DNA from: Allodiplogaster sudhausi
Lineage: Eukaryota > Nematoda > Chromadorea > Rhabditida > Diplogasteridae
Length of the DNA stretch: 64,000 nt
Assembly: GCA_945643635.1 (NCBI GenBank)
Contig: CALZFC010000143.1
Span: 256,001-320,000, forward strand
Direction of reading: 5' to 3'
The notes below the pieces were generated by a model. It had not been told where the DNA came from. It was given only the letters and a program-made list of their open reading frames with translations, and did no database searches. The stretch's first letter is position 1; every line of letters begins with the position of its first letter. Shown in pieces: positions 22,101-33,805 of this stretch. Made by a program: the position numbers and the translations under genes.

Positions 22101-25100
22101 GATTGTGTCCTTAGCTCGATGCTGACGTTCGTCAAGGATTCAATTTTGGCACGTTCAATCGCGAAGTTCTCGCCAGAGTCACAGGCTGGCCAATGTTTTG
22201 CAACTGGAGCAGCTGCCTGAACCAGACTTTGTTAGTGCTTCTCTCGATCCCGAACCGAATAGGAAGCCAGCAAAGAAGAAGTGATAAAAGGGGCACGAAG
22301 TGTAAGATGAACGATTGATTGACAGGCTCGTCAAAGTCCAATAAAAAAAATAAAAATAAAAATAAAAATAAATCATCAGGCCGGCACGTTTGCCCGCCAC
22401 GTTCACGACGTCTTCTATTTCTACGCCCGCGTCATCAACCGAACTGTGGCGTCCTCGCCCATCGCTAGCATACGAGACATGGCAACATTCACAAAACAAC
22501 TCGAGGACTCTTTTTTCGGTACAAAGAAATTATGAGAAAAAGATGAAGTAGATTCAGTGCTCTTTTAACCATTCATTGTTTCTTCTTTGGGTCTCTCTGG
22601 TGAGGTGAAAATCACGGCGGGTGGCTCGCGCGATCCCGTCTTCAACGTCTACTTGCTGAACGCGTCGACTGGCATTCCGGAAGCGGTCGCCAACATCGAC
22701 ATCGACACATCGCACTTCGGGACTGTCGGTTGCAACGGCTGTGTCGTACGTGTTCTCGCGAGTGTAACGTGTTGAAGGAATTGTTTATCATGTCGCACAC
22801 CTTTAAAATGCATATGTATCATCCAAGTGAACGCAAGAAACTTTTGGCGGCTAAGATACGAATTTCAGAACAAAAATAATATTAGACGTTCACTCCGCTT
22901 GTCGATGAAACGTTGATGTGGCGTGGATGGGGCGGCGAGGCTCCGAAGGCCGTGCCAGCATGTGGCTACGAAGGCACGCGCTGTCCAGCCGAGTGGTGGG
23001 CGACCAATCTGGTCTTTGTGCTCATCGGAGCTGTCGCATTGCTGCTCATCATTTTCATCATTCTTCTCTTCATCGCATACATCATCTGGTTGGTTCTCTC
23101 ACACGAAATATGCCCAAACCCAAATATTTTACCTTTTTTGTTAATCCCCTGTTTGATTACATATTATCATAGTAACTCCTTGCTGGGCAAAGAGATAAAG
23201 AATATACCCAAAAAGGAGCCAAACAATAGCCTTGTATTACGCTATATCAAGAAAATTGGCATTCGTAATGTCAGCGTTGAAATCATTCGATTTAGGGAGC
23301 GACGTCGTGAAGTCGCGCGCCTCAACAGTGAGTGGAAGATTCCGCAGAACACGCTGGAGAAGCCACCAAATAAGGTATATTTTCTGACGCAGTTAGGAAT
23401 ATGCTAGATGTAGAAATAATAATAATAATAATGTTTTTGTTATTATAAAAAGAAATAATAATAAAATGATTTTATTATTACATAAAAAGAAATTTTAAAA
23501 AAGTTTGTATTATTATAAAAAGAAATAACAAAAAAAGGTTTTTATTTTATGAAAAGAAATAATAATAATAACGCCTCACAACCACCACTAGAAATAACAA
23601 TGAAACTGTTTGTATTATTATAAAAGAAATAATAATAATAACGCCTCACAACCACCACTTCTTCAAGAAGGATCGCTACAGCATGCGCTCGCTGCAGTCG
23701 TCGGGAGTTGTTTCCAATTCGACAAAAGTGACACTCGACACCATTGAGAGCAGCGGCGGCGCAACTGTTTACATTCTGAACAAAGTTTGCTTTCTCACGT
23801 ACGCAATGAATGATAACTTTTTATCACAAGGGTAATAACAAGGGAAAACTTCTACCACGAAGTCCCTGTCAGATAGGTAAAAAGTACGGTATTTACTATC
23901 CACAGAAATGGTGCGAAAACAATACACTATTAATCCACCGGAGACCTCCTTTAATGTAGGAATTTTTCGTCGCTCAAAGCCATGGAGCATACGTGCGCTT
24001 TACGAAAGCCGACGAAGATGAGTTTCGAAAGGTGTGCTCATTTATTTTTTAAACTCCAATTCAACGGTTATCCATTATATAAAATAATGTTGAAGATGAG
24101 AGCGTTTGATCACGGAAACGTAAATCGCTTCGTGGGCGTGGTTTTTGATGGCCCGGCACTGCTTGGAATTTGGAAATTTTGTGCGAGAGGGACGATTGCG
24201 GTTGGGTTATATTTGATCGTTTTATATACTCTCTGAGCCATACATAACAATCTCCGCCTAGTTAAAAATGTGGGGAAAGAAAACTTTTCAATTTGATCAT
24301 CAAGCACAGAAAAGAGAAACGTGTCTTTGAAGCAAATAATCGAGAAAGGCAACATGCAACTGGACGGCTTCTTCGTGCTCTCGCTTATCAGTGACATCGT
24401 AAATGTTAGCATGTAATATCAGAGAAAATTTAGAGTTATTTGTATACCTTCTTTTTTCTAAGAATTCTGCCAACTTGCTTAGTGATAAAATTCAATGAGT
24501 ACAATAAACCTTTCATCATCTCCCAAAACGTGTTCAGGGCCTTGAGTTTCTCCATAACAGCTTTCTTGGCTGTCACGGCGGTCTAAGTTCGGATGCTTGC
24601 GTTGTCGACGAGCGATGGCAGGTATAGAATGCTTACCTTAATTTGCAAGATAAGGAAATGTGCAGGTCAAGATTACCGACTATGGCCTTCGCTCGTTGAG
24701 GCAGCGAGACCGCCTGTCGAAGCGAAGTTCGAAATATATTATTTTCAGAATTTTTCTCGATACTTCACCTCTTTGGTATCTTCAATTATTTCCACATTCT
24801 TGTCCTTTAAATATTATTCCTTATTGAATTTTCATATATTTCATATTAAGGGCAACTCTGGATGGCGCCGGAGCTGTTGCGAGGAGAGGAAAAGGCGGAG
24901 TTAGCAGATGGAGTCTACAATTTTTGATAGTGGTACTAAAAAAAATTATATCACAATAATCATCTTCACAGGCAAGTCGCAGAGAGCCTCAAGCTCGGCC
25001 ACTCCGTCCAGCCAGAGTCCTTCGAGAGTGTTACGGTATTTTTCAGCGACGTCGTCAAGTTCACGCAGTTGTCTCAGAAGTGCACACCGATTCAGGTTGG

Positions 25101-26421
25101 GGCGAGAAGGTAAAACGAGAGCATCGTTATTAAAGAAAAGGAATGTCTCTTGGATACGTGCTTATGTTTCTCTTTCAGATTGTTAATCTCTTGAACTACC
25201 TTTACACGACATTCGATACGATCATCGAAAGTCACGGAATTTATAAGGTTTTCTTTGCAACCTATTTCAGATTTCCATCTGGCTGCTAGAAATGTGCTGA
25301 CCCTTATAGGTGGAGACGATCGGAGATGGCTACCTGTGCGTGTCCGGTCTGCCCTTCCGCAACGGCACGTCGCACGTCCGTGACATTGCCGAGCTCGCGC
25401 TCGACTTCCTTGATGCCGTCGCCGCATTTCGCATTCCACACCTCGCAGCCGAGACGGTTCAGCTGCGCATCGGCATCAACACCGGTGCTGACCAGTATTT
25501 TGTGGGAGATTAAAAGAAGACCAATACTGACAAATCCGCTCGTTGAAGGTCCATGCGTGGCTGGAGTTGTCGGCCTCGCGATGCCTCGTTACTGCCTCTT
25601 CGGTGACACGGTCAACACGGGCAGCCGCATGGAGAGCAACGGACGGCGTTATATTCTTTTCAACTTTTAGAGAAAAAAAACTTTAAAAATAAATTTATAA
25701 CTTAAAATTTAGACTTTAAGCACTTACAATAGTGTTCTATGGTCAATTATCTCTCATTCTCGCTCTCTTTCGAATTACAAGGATTTTCTCGTGATCTCGC
25801 GGATTCTACTATATCATGTGTGGTCGCATCATATGTTATATGGTGTAATAAATTATTATAGATGCTTTCTTTTCTCGCTTTGCAGCTTCCCACATTCACA
25901 TGTCCGCCGAGTCGCAACGCGCGCTCGCGAACGCCTATCCGGGGCTGTACAAAATGCAGTCGAGGGGGGAGGTCATTATTAAAGTTTGTGAGCTGTTCAA
26001 ATTGGCCAAAGGAACTGAAAATATGCACATTAAGGGTAAGGGCGTCATGGAGACTTTCTGGCTTCTTGAGCGATCGGAGAATGGAGATGCGCCGCGCGGC
26101 CAGCTTTCTATTCAACACCAGGTTGGGCATCTCGGAGCGAGGGCAGTGGGCACGTAAAAGAATGAAAATTTTAGGCAAGAAACTCTATTTTTCCAGACTG
26201 AATTGCTGGCCCGAACATCCGTGACTCCTCCGCCCGATGAGCCACGCGCAAGGCGACGCGGCGGCAGAGGCTTCTCGCCATGCAATCCTGACGGTGCGAC
26301 CGATGGTGACGACACTGAGAGTGGCCGCATGACGATGGGAGGCTCCGAACTCGAAAGCGCTGTTGGAATGTACGATCAGTTCCGAGTCCACGGTTTAGAG
26401 CAAGAGAGAGTGACTGAATAG
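19183..26421 (+). CDS. Receptor-type guanylate cyclase, copy 2 (full span, probably disrupted)
   Basis: Start ATG at 19183 opens a signal-peptide exon (19183-19251: [18 protein letters not shown]). Exons 19391-19524, 19972-20075, 20144-20276, 20445-20556 and 20760-20877 encode an ANF-receptor-like ligand-binding fold ([48 protein letters not shown]). From 20990 onward exons match copy 1. With the copy 1 structure the ancestral protein is about 1146 aa. Two lesions: a 7 bp deletion at 22227-22228, at the end of an extracellular exon, shifts the frame. A deletion near 24899 removes the second half of the kinase-homology domain and the coiled coil, yet keeps a usable donor and the frame. The cyclase domain exons remain open and the stop is at 26421. 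It is either a pseudogene or expressed only from an alternative start or splice form. Confidence 0.8.
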
Positions 26422-26748
26422 AGAGCGTAGACAATGAAGCAAGAGACTTTTTTGGCGTTATTTCATTTATTAAGTTAATTTCTGTTCTCGTACACCCTTT
26501 TCATGGCCTAGTCTGTATGAAGATTTGAGATAATAGAAATGTAAAGTTTGCAATGAATACTTTCCCCTAACTTCTTTGGTCGTCCAGTGACATGGAGAAG
26601 TGTTCGATAAAGCCGTAATCCGATGTTCTATTGTGTACCACCTACTTACATTCTTATCTTTTGCCTAAAAGTTCCTTCCTACGAATTTGCCTAAATGTCA
26701 CTCAGAAAGTATGAAGTGATCTCTTGAAACTCTGTATAAATAGGAAAT
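20975..26748 (+). repeat. Segmental duplication, unit 2, cyclase segment (pairs with 1-6375)
   Basis: Direct repeat of 1-6375, beginning in the intron before the exon at 20990. The true start may be further left, because unit 1 is cut by the window edge. Similarity ends about 330 bp after the cyclase stop, at the TATAAATAGGA shared with 6364. Confidence 0.93.
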
Positions 26749-27180
26749 ATTATAGGATAACTAGGATAAACCCTATATTATTCTCGCCCTCGCCCTTCTC
26801 CTGCTGCCGAGAGATCGGTTTGCTGTTTCCCCTTCATTTAAATTTAATATATTACGAGAACCAGAGATGTCAAAGAGGATGTCAAAAATGAGCCGGCATC
26901 CTGAAACGCGTGCTCTCTCTCTCCTTCTTTCTCTCTCATCCTCTTTCTCTCGCTCTAGATCTATTTTGCTTTCGCTTTCTACATCTCTATTGCTATACAG
27001 TTTCCCGCTCTTTTCGACCCTTCCTATTAAACATTTATAATTTCTAAAAGACATGCGCATTTGGGCGTCTTTTATAATTGCTGCAGCGCAGCTGTGCTAA
27101 AACAATCTTTCACTGCTGAATATCAGGTTTCTTTTGCTGTTCCTGAAGTACTATGCGCAAACGTCCCTTAACTACTGCAC
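26749..27180. other. Unit 2-specific spacer, left part
   Basis: Sequence not shared with unit 1. It includes a CT-rich patch at 26912-26960. ATGCGCATTTGGGCG near 27052 opens a short hydrophobic frame ending in TAA at 27099. I see no gene I can defend. Confidence 0.5.
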
Positions 27181-27190
27181 CCAATGCAGT

Positions 27191-27230
27191 TGCTACAGTC
27201 CAGAGTTCCAGCTCCCTCTCTTTCTCTATT

Positions 27231-27263
<33 letters not shown>

Positions 27264-27517
27264 GGTCCGGTCTCCAGCTGTGCCTTTAAAGGAGCTCATT
27301 CCTACTTCTACGAACTTCGAATTCGGGAGCGAGTCGCTCGTGCAGTGGGAGCAGTTGTTCAGGGACGTGTGCGCAAAGTATGACCGTCTTCACCAGATAC
27401 CTTTTTGAGTGACACAACAACGCTTGTCACCGAGCAAAGCAAACCTCAACTTCAGCTTCCACGATCAAATAATCACCTGCTACAGTCCAGAGTTCCAGCT
27501 CCCTCTCTTTCTCTATT

Positions 27518-27552
<35 letters not shown>

Positions 27553-27768
27553 GGTCCGGTCTCCAGCTGTGCCTTTAAAGGAGCTCATTCCTACTTCTAC
27601 GAACTTCGAATTCGGGAGCGAGTCGCTCGTGCAGTGGGAGCAGTTGTTCAGGGACGTGTGCGCAAAGTATGACCGTCTTCACCAGATACCTTTTTGAGTG
27701 ACACAACAACGCTTGTCACCGAGCAAAGCAAACCTCAACTTCAGCTTCCACGATCAAATAATCACCAT
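27191..27768 (+). repeat. 288 bp tandem duplication carrying a CT tract and an exon-like segment
   Basis: Positions 27191-27478 and 27480-27768 are essentially identical tandem copies. Each contains a CT microsatellite, the acceptor GGTCTCCAG, and an open segment with VPLKELIPTSTNFEFG, then SLVQWEQLFRDVCAKY, ending in TGA. The junction frame and identity suggest a very recent event. Confidence 0.9.
27275..27407 (+). pseudogene. Exon-like fragment, unrecognised, present twice (also 27564-27697)
   Basis: After a CT-rich tract and CCAG acceptor, an open segment reads VPLKELIPTSTNFEF, SESLVQWEQLFRDV, CAKYDRLHQIPF, then a stop. Its codon use and balanced composition look protein-coding rather than random, and both tandem copies keep it intact. 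No upstream exon with a convincing start was found and I do not recognise the family. It may be the 3' exon of a gene captured during the duplication. Confidence 0.35.
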
Positions 27769-28452
27769 AGAAGAGGGTTCTCGGCAATTATTTGTGAGAA
27801 AAAGATTCAGTAAAAAAATTTATTGGCATATTTTGCGGTTTTTTTTGTAAGATAGGTGAAACGAGAGAGAAGTCGGAGGGATGAAACTATAAGCCAAAGA
27901 CAAGACCATGGAGAATGAAAGAGGAATAAATAGGAAATCAAGAAGAGAAACGAGCCTTACACAGAGGCTAAAGCCAACTAGGAAAACAACATTAAGTACG
28001 ATAACAATATTTTAAATAATCGAATAATAAATCAGATGAAGGCGACGACTAGAAAATAAAGCATTGGGAAGGCAGAGAGCGATAGATGCCAAAATTAACG
28101 ACAATAATGAATAGTCCGCGTTGGAAAATAATCACGAACGTTATTCTAAAATAATGAAATATGTAGAGCGTCAACAACAATAACAAATAAAATTTTTATA
28201 AAAGATATCTAATAAAATAATTTCTATGAAATGATTTTTTTATACTTTTTAACTTGTTGTTATTCAAAATTCTCTGCTCAATTAATAATATTAAAAGGTA
28301 ATTTTTGAAAAGTTAAATTATTTCAAATGTGTAATATCAATGTTGAGAATGAAATGATTGTAAATGAAGTGTCAAATGGAGATTAACAGAGAAGTTATGC
28401 ACTTTTTTAATCTAATTTTTTTTCTGAATATAAAGAGGCCTTGCGTACTTTA
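27769..28452. other. AT-rich intergenic spacer of unit 2
   Basis: No open frames of note and no shared sequence with unit 1 until 28453. The sequence is rich in AATAA and GATAA words. Nothing else is recognisable. Confidence 0.6.
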
Positions 28453-28894
28453 CATGAAAATTGTACTTTTGATGTTGTCTTCTTTCAGGTTTCTTTAGTT
28501 GGCTTTCTTTACTTTTTATGTGGATTGGTATAAACGAAAAGATCATCTATCATGTTTATTTTATAAAATGATCTTTTTTGCATTTCAGTGAGTGCTATTG
28601 CCCTTTGCACCTTAGAATCCAAAAGTGGCGATAATTCTAGAGTATGCTCACTTTCCTATTGTCATCGATTTGTGAGTGGTCGTCATTGTTACTGCTAGTT
28701 CGTTTAATTTTTTTCCTCTTAATAATTGTTAAGGAAATATTATTGTATTATGAGAACATTTTTGAAAGAAACTTTTAGAACTACTAACATCTTTATTTTT
28801 AAATAATACTTGTCTTAAAATATATGATTTTAATTTGGTTAAGAAAATAGTTTGAGCAAGCGCGGCGCGTGCGGAGAGAAGAGAGCAGAGCAAG

Positions 28895-31021
28895 ATGAAG
28901 AGCAAGATGAATTATGACGTCATAGTCATCGGCGGTGGTCTTTCGGGTCTCGTCGCGGCGAGGACGCTGCTACAGAAGGAACCGGAGCTCAAGTCGAAAA
29001 TTATTAACATATCACCAAGTTCAAGCTCATAGCGGGATTTTTAGAAGAAAAATAAATCAAACCGAGCTTGTCTCGCCTAATGAGACTGACTAGTTTCCGT
29101 AAAGTTCATGTAAACTACTGTTTGGTCTCTTACAGCGTGGGATGGTGAAAGGTTTTATACAATACCATAGTTGTGCCTCTTACAGCGGGGAAGCCAAGAA
29201 ATTGACCATAGGCGTTTTGGATTCAGCAGTACATAATTTTTTTTTTACAAATTCACTAGAGCACAATTTCTTTCCGATTGCGTTGAAAATGCAAACAAAA
29301 TCCTTAACATTTTTTCTAAGAAAATATAGATATATTAATGTGAAATAGCGTAATCACAGGTCGTCGTCCTGGAAGGCAGCAATCGCGTCGGCGGCCGCAC
29401 CTTCACGCCGCAGCTGCCGTCGGCCGGCGGCAAGATGGACGCGCACGACCTGGGCGGTAGGCTTTTCAGTTAATTTTAGAATTTTTGAAATTCCCGCCGA
29501 ATAGTTTTCCGCTATTTATTTTCAAAATTCCCGCGGTTTATTAATTAGGCCAGTGGATGGGCGGTCTACACCACTCGCTCGCCTCGCTGTTGGCCGAGCT
29601 GCGCCTCGAGCACTTTCCGCAAGTGGGCGACGGCCTCCTCCGAGGCGTCATCGGACGCCCGCACATTCAGACGCTCGACGGGCTCTGGTCGCCAAAGTTA
29701 GCTGTGCTGCTCAATGATACCGTAATCTAGAGATGAATCTATGCTCAAAGCTACCGTAATTTAGAGCTGATGCAGTTCAAAGATACAATATCTACAGGAT
29801 ATTCAGCTCAAAGATACTCGTAGACTTCTCTCCTTTGCAGCTTCAATAGCCTCTCGGCGCTAAAGCGCGCATTCGTGGGCGATCTGAACGAGGCCGAGCT
29901 TGCCGACATTGTCCGCCTCTTTGCAAAGCACGCCGAAGCCGAGCAAACGGTGGCGAGATATTTAAAAAAAAATTACTTTTTACGCTTGAAAAATCTGACG
30001 ACTCTCGGTTGCGGGCAGATTGGCTCGGCGGCCGATCCGTTCGGCGGCAACGGCGCCTTTGCCGCGGCGGCGGACGCGCGGAGCGTCGCGGATTGGATCG
30101 CGCGCGAGGCCGAAACACGCGCCGGCCGGGACATCTTCGACATTGTCACGCGCACCATCTATGGACTGCCGGCGAACAGGTCATCGATCGATCCAAATAA
30201 CCATAAAATTGTTTGACGAATTTGAATTTCCCGCATGCATTGTGCATCTCAAAATGCATAAACAAATAATATGAGGAGTTACGATTCATGAGAATCGTCT
30301 TATTCTTCAAAGTATGAAGCAGAGCGGTAGCGAGGGATCGAACCATGAACCCGCCGAGTGACGGAGTTCTATCGACTTGCCAATAGGCTAACCGCGCCCC
30401 CTTGCACAGAGTGAACCTGCTCTTCCATCTCGCCTACTCGCTCTCGAACGGCGGCATCATCCCAATGGTCGGCAGCCAAGGCGACGCTGCGCAGAGCTAC
30501 CGCGTCAAGGCGGGCAAAAAAAGGGGTAAAAAAGGGGTACCCTCCTTCGGCGAGCACAGTAAATATTTAGATTTTTTTTTTTAATTTATCAAAGTTAAGA
30601 AATATTCTATTTCAACTATTTATAAATAACATGTTTAGCAAAAAAAATCATTCTAATTCGAATTCTAGGGAGGCACTCAACAGATCAGCATTCGCTTAGC
30701 AGTCGAGCTGGCGGAGCGAGGCGTTCAACTTCGACTCGGCGCAGAGGTCGCCGCCGTCGCCAACGAGGGCGAAGGGGAAGCGAGTGTCCGCCTCGTTGAC
30801 GGCGAGGTTCCTCTGCTTTCTCTCTGCTCTCTCACCCTCTCTCTCTCTATCTCTCTCTTTCTCTCTCTCTCTTTCTGTTAATCACTTCCTTTATCTCTTC
30901 CTTTATTTCTCTCCCTCATGTTTCTCTCTCGTTTTTTGCTATTCTTCCTCTCCATTCAATTCTCCCTTATATGATTCCTTACTCTTTTTCTCAATCTTCA
31001 AATCTCTATCTCTGCTCTCTC

Positions 31022-31060
<39 letters not shown>

Positions 31061-33113
31061 ATTTCTCTGTGCTCTCTCTCTCTTTCTCTCTCTCTCTCTC
31101 TGTCTCTCTCTCTCTCTCAGCAACTCCACTCCCGCCGTGTCATCGTGGCTCTCCCTCCGAATCAGTGCGCACGCGTCGCCTTCTCTCCGCCTCTTCACCC
31201 GCGCAAGCAGCGCTTCTTCAACGATTCCGTCCCGGTTCGAAGACTTCTTCCTTAATTCTTTCTCTTTCCTTTTCTAGTTTTATATTTTTGCAACACCCGG
31301 CATTGCAGAGCTCATTATCAGAAACGAGTGTGCAAGAACAAGAAGAAGAAAAAAAATACTTCTTACTTACCTATTCTCAGGGTCACATGGTCAAATTCAT
31401 CGCGACCTTCGAGACGCGATTCTGGATGAAGCGCGGTCTCGGCGCCGGCTCCAGCTCTTCGGGCGCCGCGGAGATACCGTATGAGGCGAGTGCGGAGAGG
31501 AAAAAGAAAGAGTGGTAAGGGGAGAAGAGAGAAGAGACACTGGCTAGAGGAGAGAGCAGGGGTGAGAGAGAGAAAGATGCTGCATAGATAGTGAGAGAGA
31601 GAACGAGAGAGAGAGGGGAGAGAGAGTGAGTGTGAGAAAGAGAGCGAACATGAGAAAAGTTGCGGCTGGAATGAGAGCCCCTTTCCAGATCCGCCCAATA
31701 TCCGCTTCCTACGACGCGACCACTGCCTACGGTAGCCCGGCGATCGTCGGTTTCATCCATGCGGAGGCGAAGGAGTTGCTGAGTGATGAAGAGAGACGAG
31801 AGGCGGTCATCGCGGTGGGATTCGGCTTCTTTGGCAAAATGCCAAAGATATTTTAAAACTATTCTATGAAGGAACCAAAATTTTTTGTTGTTGGCACATT
31901 TCCAAGAAAAATCTCCTATATCGCTATTCTGCCTTAGTAATTCTCTGAAGCCTTAGTAATTCTCTGGCGCCCACTTTCGCTCTCTATCTTTTTGTCTCTC
32001 TCTCTCTCTCTGCTTCATGCAGGACATGGCACGCCTCTTCGGTGCCGAATCGCGCTCCGAGCTCATCTGGTACGAGGAGAAGAACTGGGCGCGTGAGCGA
32101 CTCGTCGGCGGTTGCCCAGACATTGTGCGTAGAGTTACTGTAGTCTGGTTACGGTAGTCGGGTTACTGTAGTCGTTAGAGACTTTAAAATAATATTCTAA
32201 AGTATGTTTAATTGCAGAAGAATTCCGGGAAAAAATTTTCCAGAATTTTTTCAGATTTGTAAAAAATTTGTTAAATAAATAATTAATTAATTATTTAATT
32301 CCAGGCCGTCCCGGTGGGCGGAATGGACGCGGCGCTGACAGCGCGAGACGTACATCACTTGACACACTTTGCAGGCACCGAGACATCCGTCGCTTTCAAC
32401 GGCTACATGGACGGCGCAGTCCAGGTGCTCTCTCCCCCCCCCCTCTCTCTCTCTCTCTCTTTCTCTGCTCACTCTGTCAAATCTTCATTTCTCTCCCTCT
32501 CGTTCTCCCTCTTTCTCCATTTCGTCCTTCTCTCCTCTCTCTTCTATCTCCTCCATCTCTAATCAATTTCCGCCTTTTTGACACATTTGAATATAGGTAT
32601 GAACTTTATCTCTGATTGCTTTTGTGAAAGTAATACTTTTTCAAATCATTCATTTCCTTAAAGGCCGGCCGCCGTGCCGCGCACGAAGTCCTTCTCGCCT
32701 TCCGCTCGCCGCACGCGAACAAGGCGCTGCTCTTCAAGGTTGACTATTTTATGGTCTCAACGATTTTGTTACCTTTGTATTGTTGTCTGAACTATTTAAC
32801 TTACTAATTTTAAATTAAGATTTACTCTATTTAAAAAATTTTTTTAATTGAATTTTTTTATTCAGTCTGGCAGCACTTTTGCTGGCTTCAAATACGCGCA
32901 GCCTCCGAGTCGCCACTACCAGCCACAGGTGGAAAGCGGCGGCGTTGTTTTATTTCCGGTGCGCATGGGGGTGTAGTTATCTCTTGTCTGCGATTTCAGA
33001 AGCAGCAGACGCGTTCGATGAGCACCAAAATTGCTGCTGCTGCTGCCAGCTCGGCCGGCTTTTTCTTCGGACGCCGTCGTAACGTCGGCGTCCTCCGCAT
33101 CGTCAAGTCTTAG
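28895..33113 (+). CDS. Flavin monoamine oxidase-like protein, copy 2 (possibly impaired at intron 1)
   Basis: Same 15-exon layout as the copy at 11565. The N terminus is four residues longer (MKSKMNYDVIVIGGG). Key motifs are kept: GGGLSGL, RVGGRT, LVGGCPDI with the putative flavin-linking Cys, and HFAGTETS. The later exons remain open with silent or conservative changes, and the stop at 33113 is conserved. The odd point is exon 1. In copy 1 it ends AAG followed by a GC donor (GCGGGA), but here the intron begins AAGTCGAAAA. The GC donor is lost, and splicing at the only nearby GT would shift the frame by one base. Either another donor is used or this copy makes no full-length enzyme. Confidence 0.8.
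29700..29815 (+). repeat. Minisatellite remnant, about four units
   Basis: Orthologous position to the 12391-12735 array in the other oxidase copy, same 31 bp-type unit (GCTCAAAG...CCGTAAT), but only about four degenerate copies. Confidence 0.8.
30326..30401 (-). other. tRNA-like sequence in oxidase intron 5 (copy 2)
   Basis: The reverse complement begins GGGGGCGCGGTTAGCC and ends GGTTCGATCCCTCGCTACC. It has a B-box-like element, and the end segments pair at six of seven positions if GU is allowed. The T stem and anticodon stem pair poorly, so a functional tRNA is unlikely. A tRNA-derived relic or SINE head is the best reading. Confidence 0.4.
30811..31119 (+). repeat. CT-rich intron of oxidase copy 2
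   Basis: CT microsatellite blocks at 30820-30878 and 31009-31119 flank about 130 bp of T/C-biased non-repetitive sequence. It ends in the acceptor CTCTCTCAG at the start of exon 8. Confidence 0.85.
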
Positions 33114-33594
33114 AAGTTCACCTGCTCTGCCTTGCATCTCTTCCATCTCTCGGTCTTTCTCACTTTCTGCCTTTCTCTCTGTGTCTGTGTCTCTCCCCTC
33201 TCATTTCTTCGATTAAGCAAGGCTTATTCATCTGGATAAATCGACCTCTTCTTTCGATCTACGTCTCACACACATTTCATATCGAAGAGAAAGATTGCAA
33301 CAAGCGAGAACGCATAACAACGTGAATTGCCACCTTTCACTTCTCACAAGTATTTGATTTAAATACCCACATGCTATAATGTACTGTTGCACTTTCAATT
33401 TATGAATCAGAAAAACGAAAACTATTCTTCTTGATTTTTCATTATATTGAATTTTTACTTTTCACTTCTCTCCCATAACTTGTACTTGCTTCGCGCATTT
33501 AAAAGATCGAAGTAAATGAACCCCTGCTTCATCCTCTACCATTTCACATCAAAACCCTTCCTTCGGTCGGCCGACTCTTCTCTTAGTCTCAACG

Positions 33595-33805
33595 ATGAGT
33601 GGCGAGCTCATCAAGCTCCACCCGAACAAGCTCATCAATTTCGAGGTGGCTGTTTTTTTCGACAATTAGAGATTAAATATATGCAAAATTAAATAAAATA
33701 AAGAATTATAAAAGCTCTGAAATTTTTGTTAGAAAATTAGAAAAAAAAACTTTAATAAGGTATAAATTGCAGGCTTTTGATGGCGGCTTCCGTGGAAATC
33801 TCGAG
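33595..33805 (+). pseudogene. VAP-like gene, copy 2, truncated after exon 2
   Basis: Exon 1 (33595-33645, MSGELIKLHPNKLINFE) and exon 2 (33773-33805, AFDGGFRGNLE) match copy 1 with a few substitutions. One hundred bases into the next intron a LINE fragment begins, and no further VAP exon is found downstream. Without the body of the MSP domain, coiled coil or anchor, this copy cannot make a functional protein. Confidence 0.85.

Noticed and set aside
20975..26748. Assembly artefact as the explanation of the duplication
   Set aside because: The copies differ by a 7 bp deletion, a 560 bp deletion, scattered substitutions and different spacers. Collapsed or mis-joined haplotypes are still possible and need long reads, but simple duplication of contig sequence is excluded.
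30784..31518. 244-codon + strand open frame
   Set aside because: Parts overlap real oxidase exons in a different frame. The middle is CT-rich intron and the serine/leucine composition is an artefact.
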